A DNA stretch of 37,887 nucleotides from assembly GCA_001917585.1 (NCBI GenBank), contig MNEG01000071.1, positions 1-37,887 of the forward strand, given 5' to 3'. Below, in pieces: positions 37,858 through 37,887 of the stretch. Every line of letters begins with the position of its first letter. Position 1 is the first letter of the stretch. The notes beneath the pieces were generated by a model. That model was given only the letters and a program-made list of their open reading frames with translations. It did not search any database and was not told the DNA's origin. A program made the translations under genes and the position numbers. The DNA comes from Candidatus Rokubacteria bacterium 13_1_40CM_68_15 (GTDB lineage: Bacteria > Methylomirabilota > Methylomirabilia > Rokubacteriales > CSP1-6).

Positions 37858-37887
37858 CGTGCGACTCCGATCGCCGTCGCGATCACG

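Overview
High-GC bacterial window (inference: an uncultivated soil/sediment lineage of the Rokubacteria/Methylomirabilota type; this cannot be proven from the sequence alone). The left ~16 kb on the minus strand holds a partial enoyl-CoA hydratase, a 2880-aa hybrid histidine kinase in which I count 13 tandem GAF domains, pyk, uvrA, and a secreted NHL-propeller protein with a Pro-rich linker. An orphan multi-TM protein follows. A short plus-strand cluster (PIG-L deacetylase, FAAL-like ligase, truncated LLM oxidoreductase) comes next. The right ~17 kb is a minus-strand catabolic/transport locus: dienelactone hydrolase-like lipoprotein, acyl-CoA dehydrogenase, PaaK-like CoA ligase, lipoprotein truncated hemoglobin, two paralogous branched-chain amino-acid-type ABC transporter modules, and an AMP-dependent ligase. 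The most unusual signal lies between genes. Several otherwise tight same-strand junctions are expanded by GC-rich hairpin/tandem-repeat DNA that duplicates the end of the upstream gene, including its stop codon, and/or the start of the downstream gene. These are uvrA|pyk (42-bp hairpin array), livG|ligase (25/56-bp compound array) and livF|livG (149-bp insert with a 19-bp direct repeat that leaves both ORFs intact). A related GC-rich palindromic stretch also sits in frame inside uvrA. Together they suggest a mobile or expanding palindromic element family that tolerates or exploits operon gene boundaries. That family is a hypothesis. The repeats themselves are directly visible.
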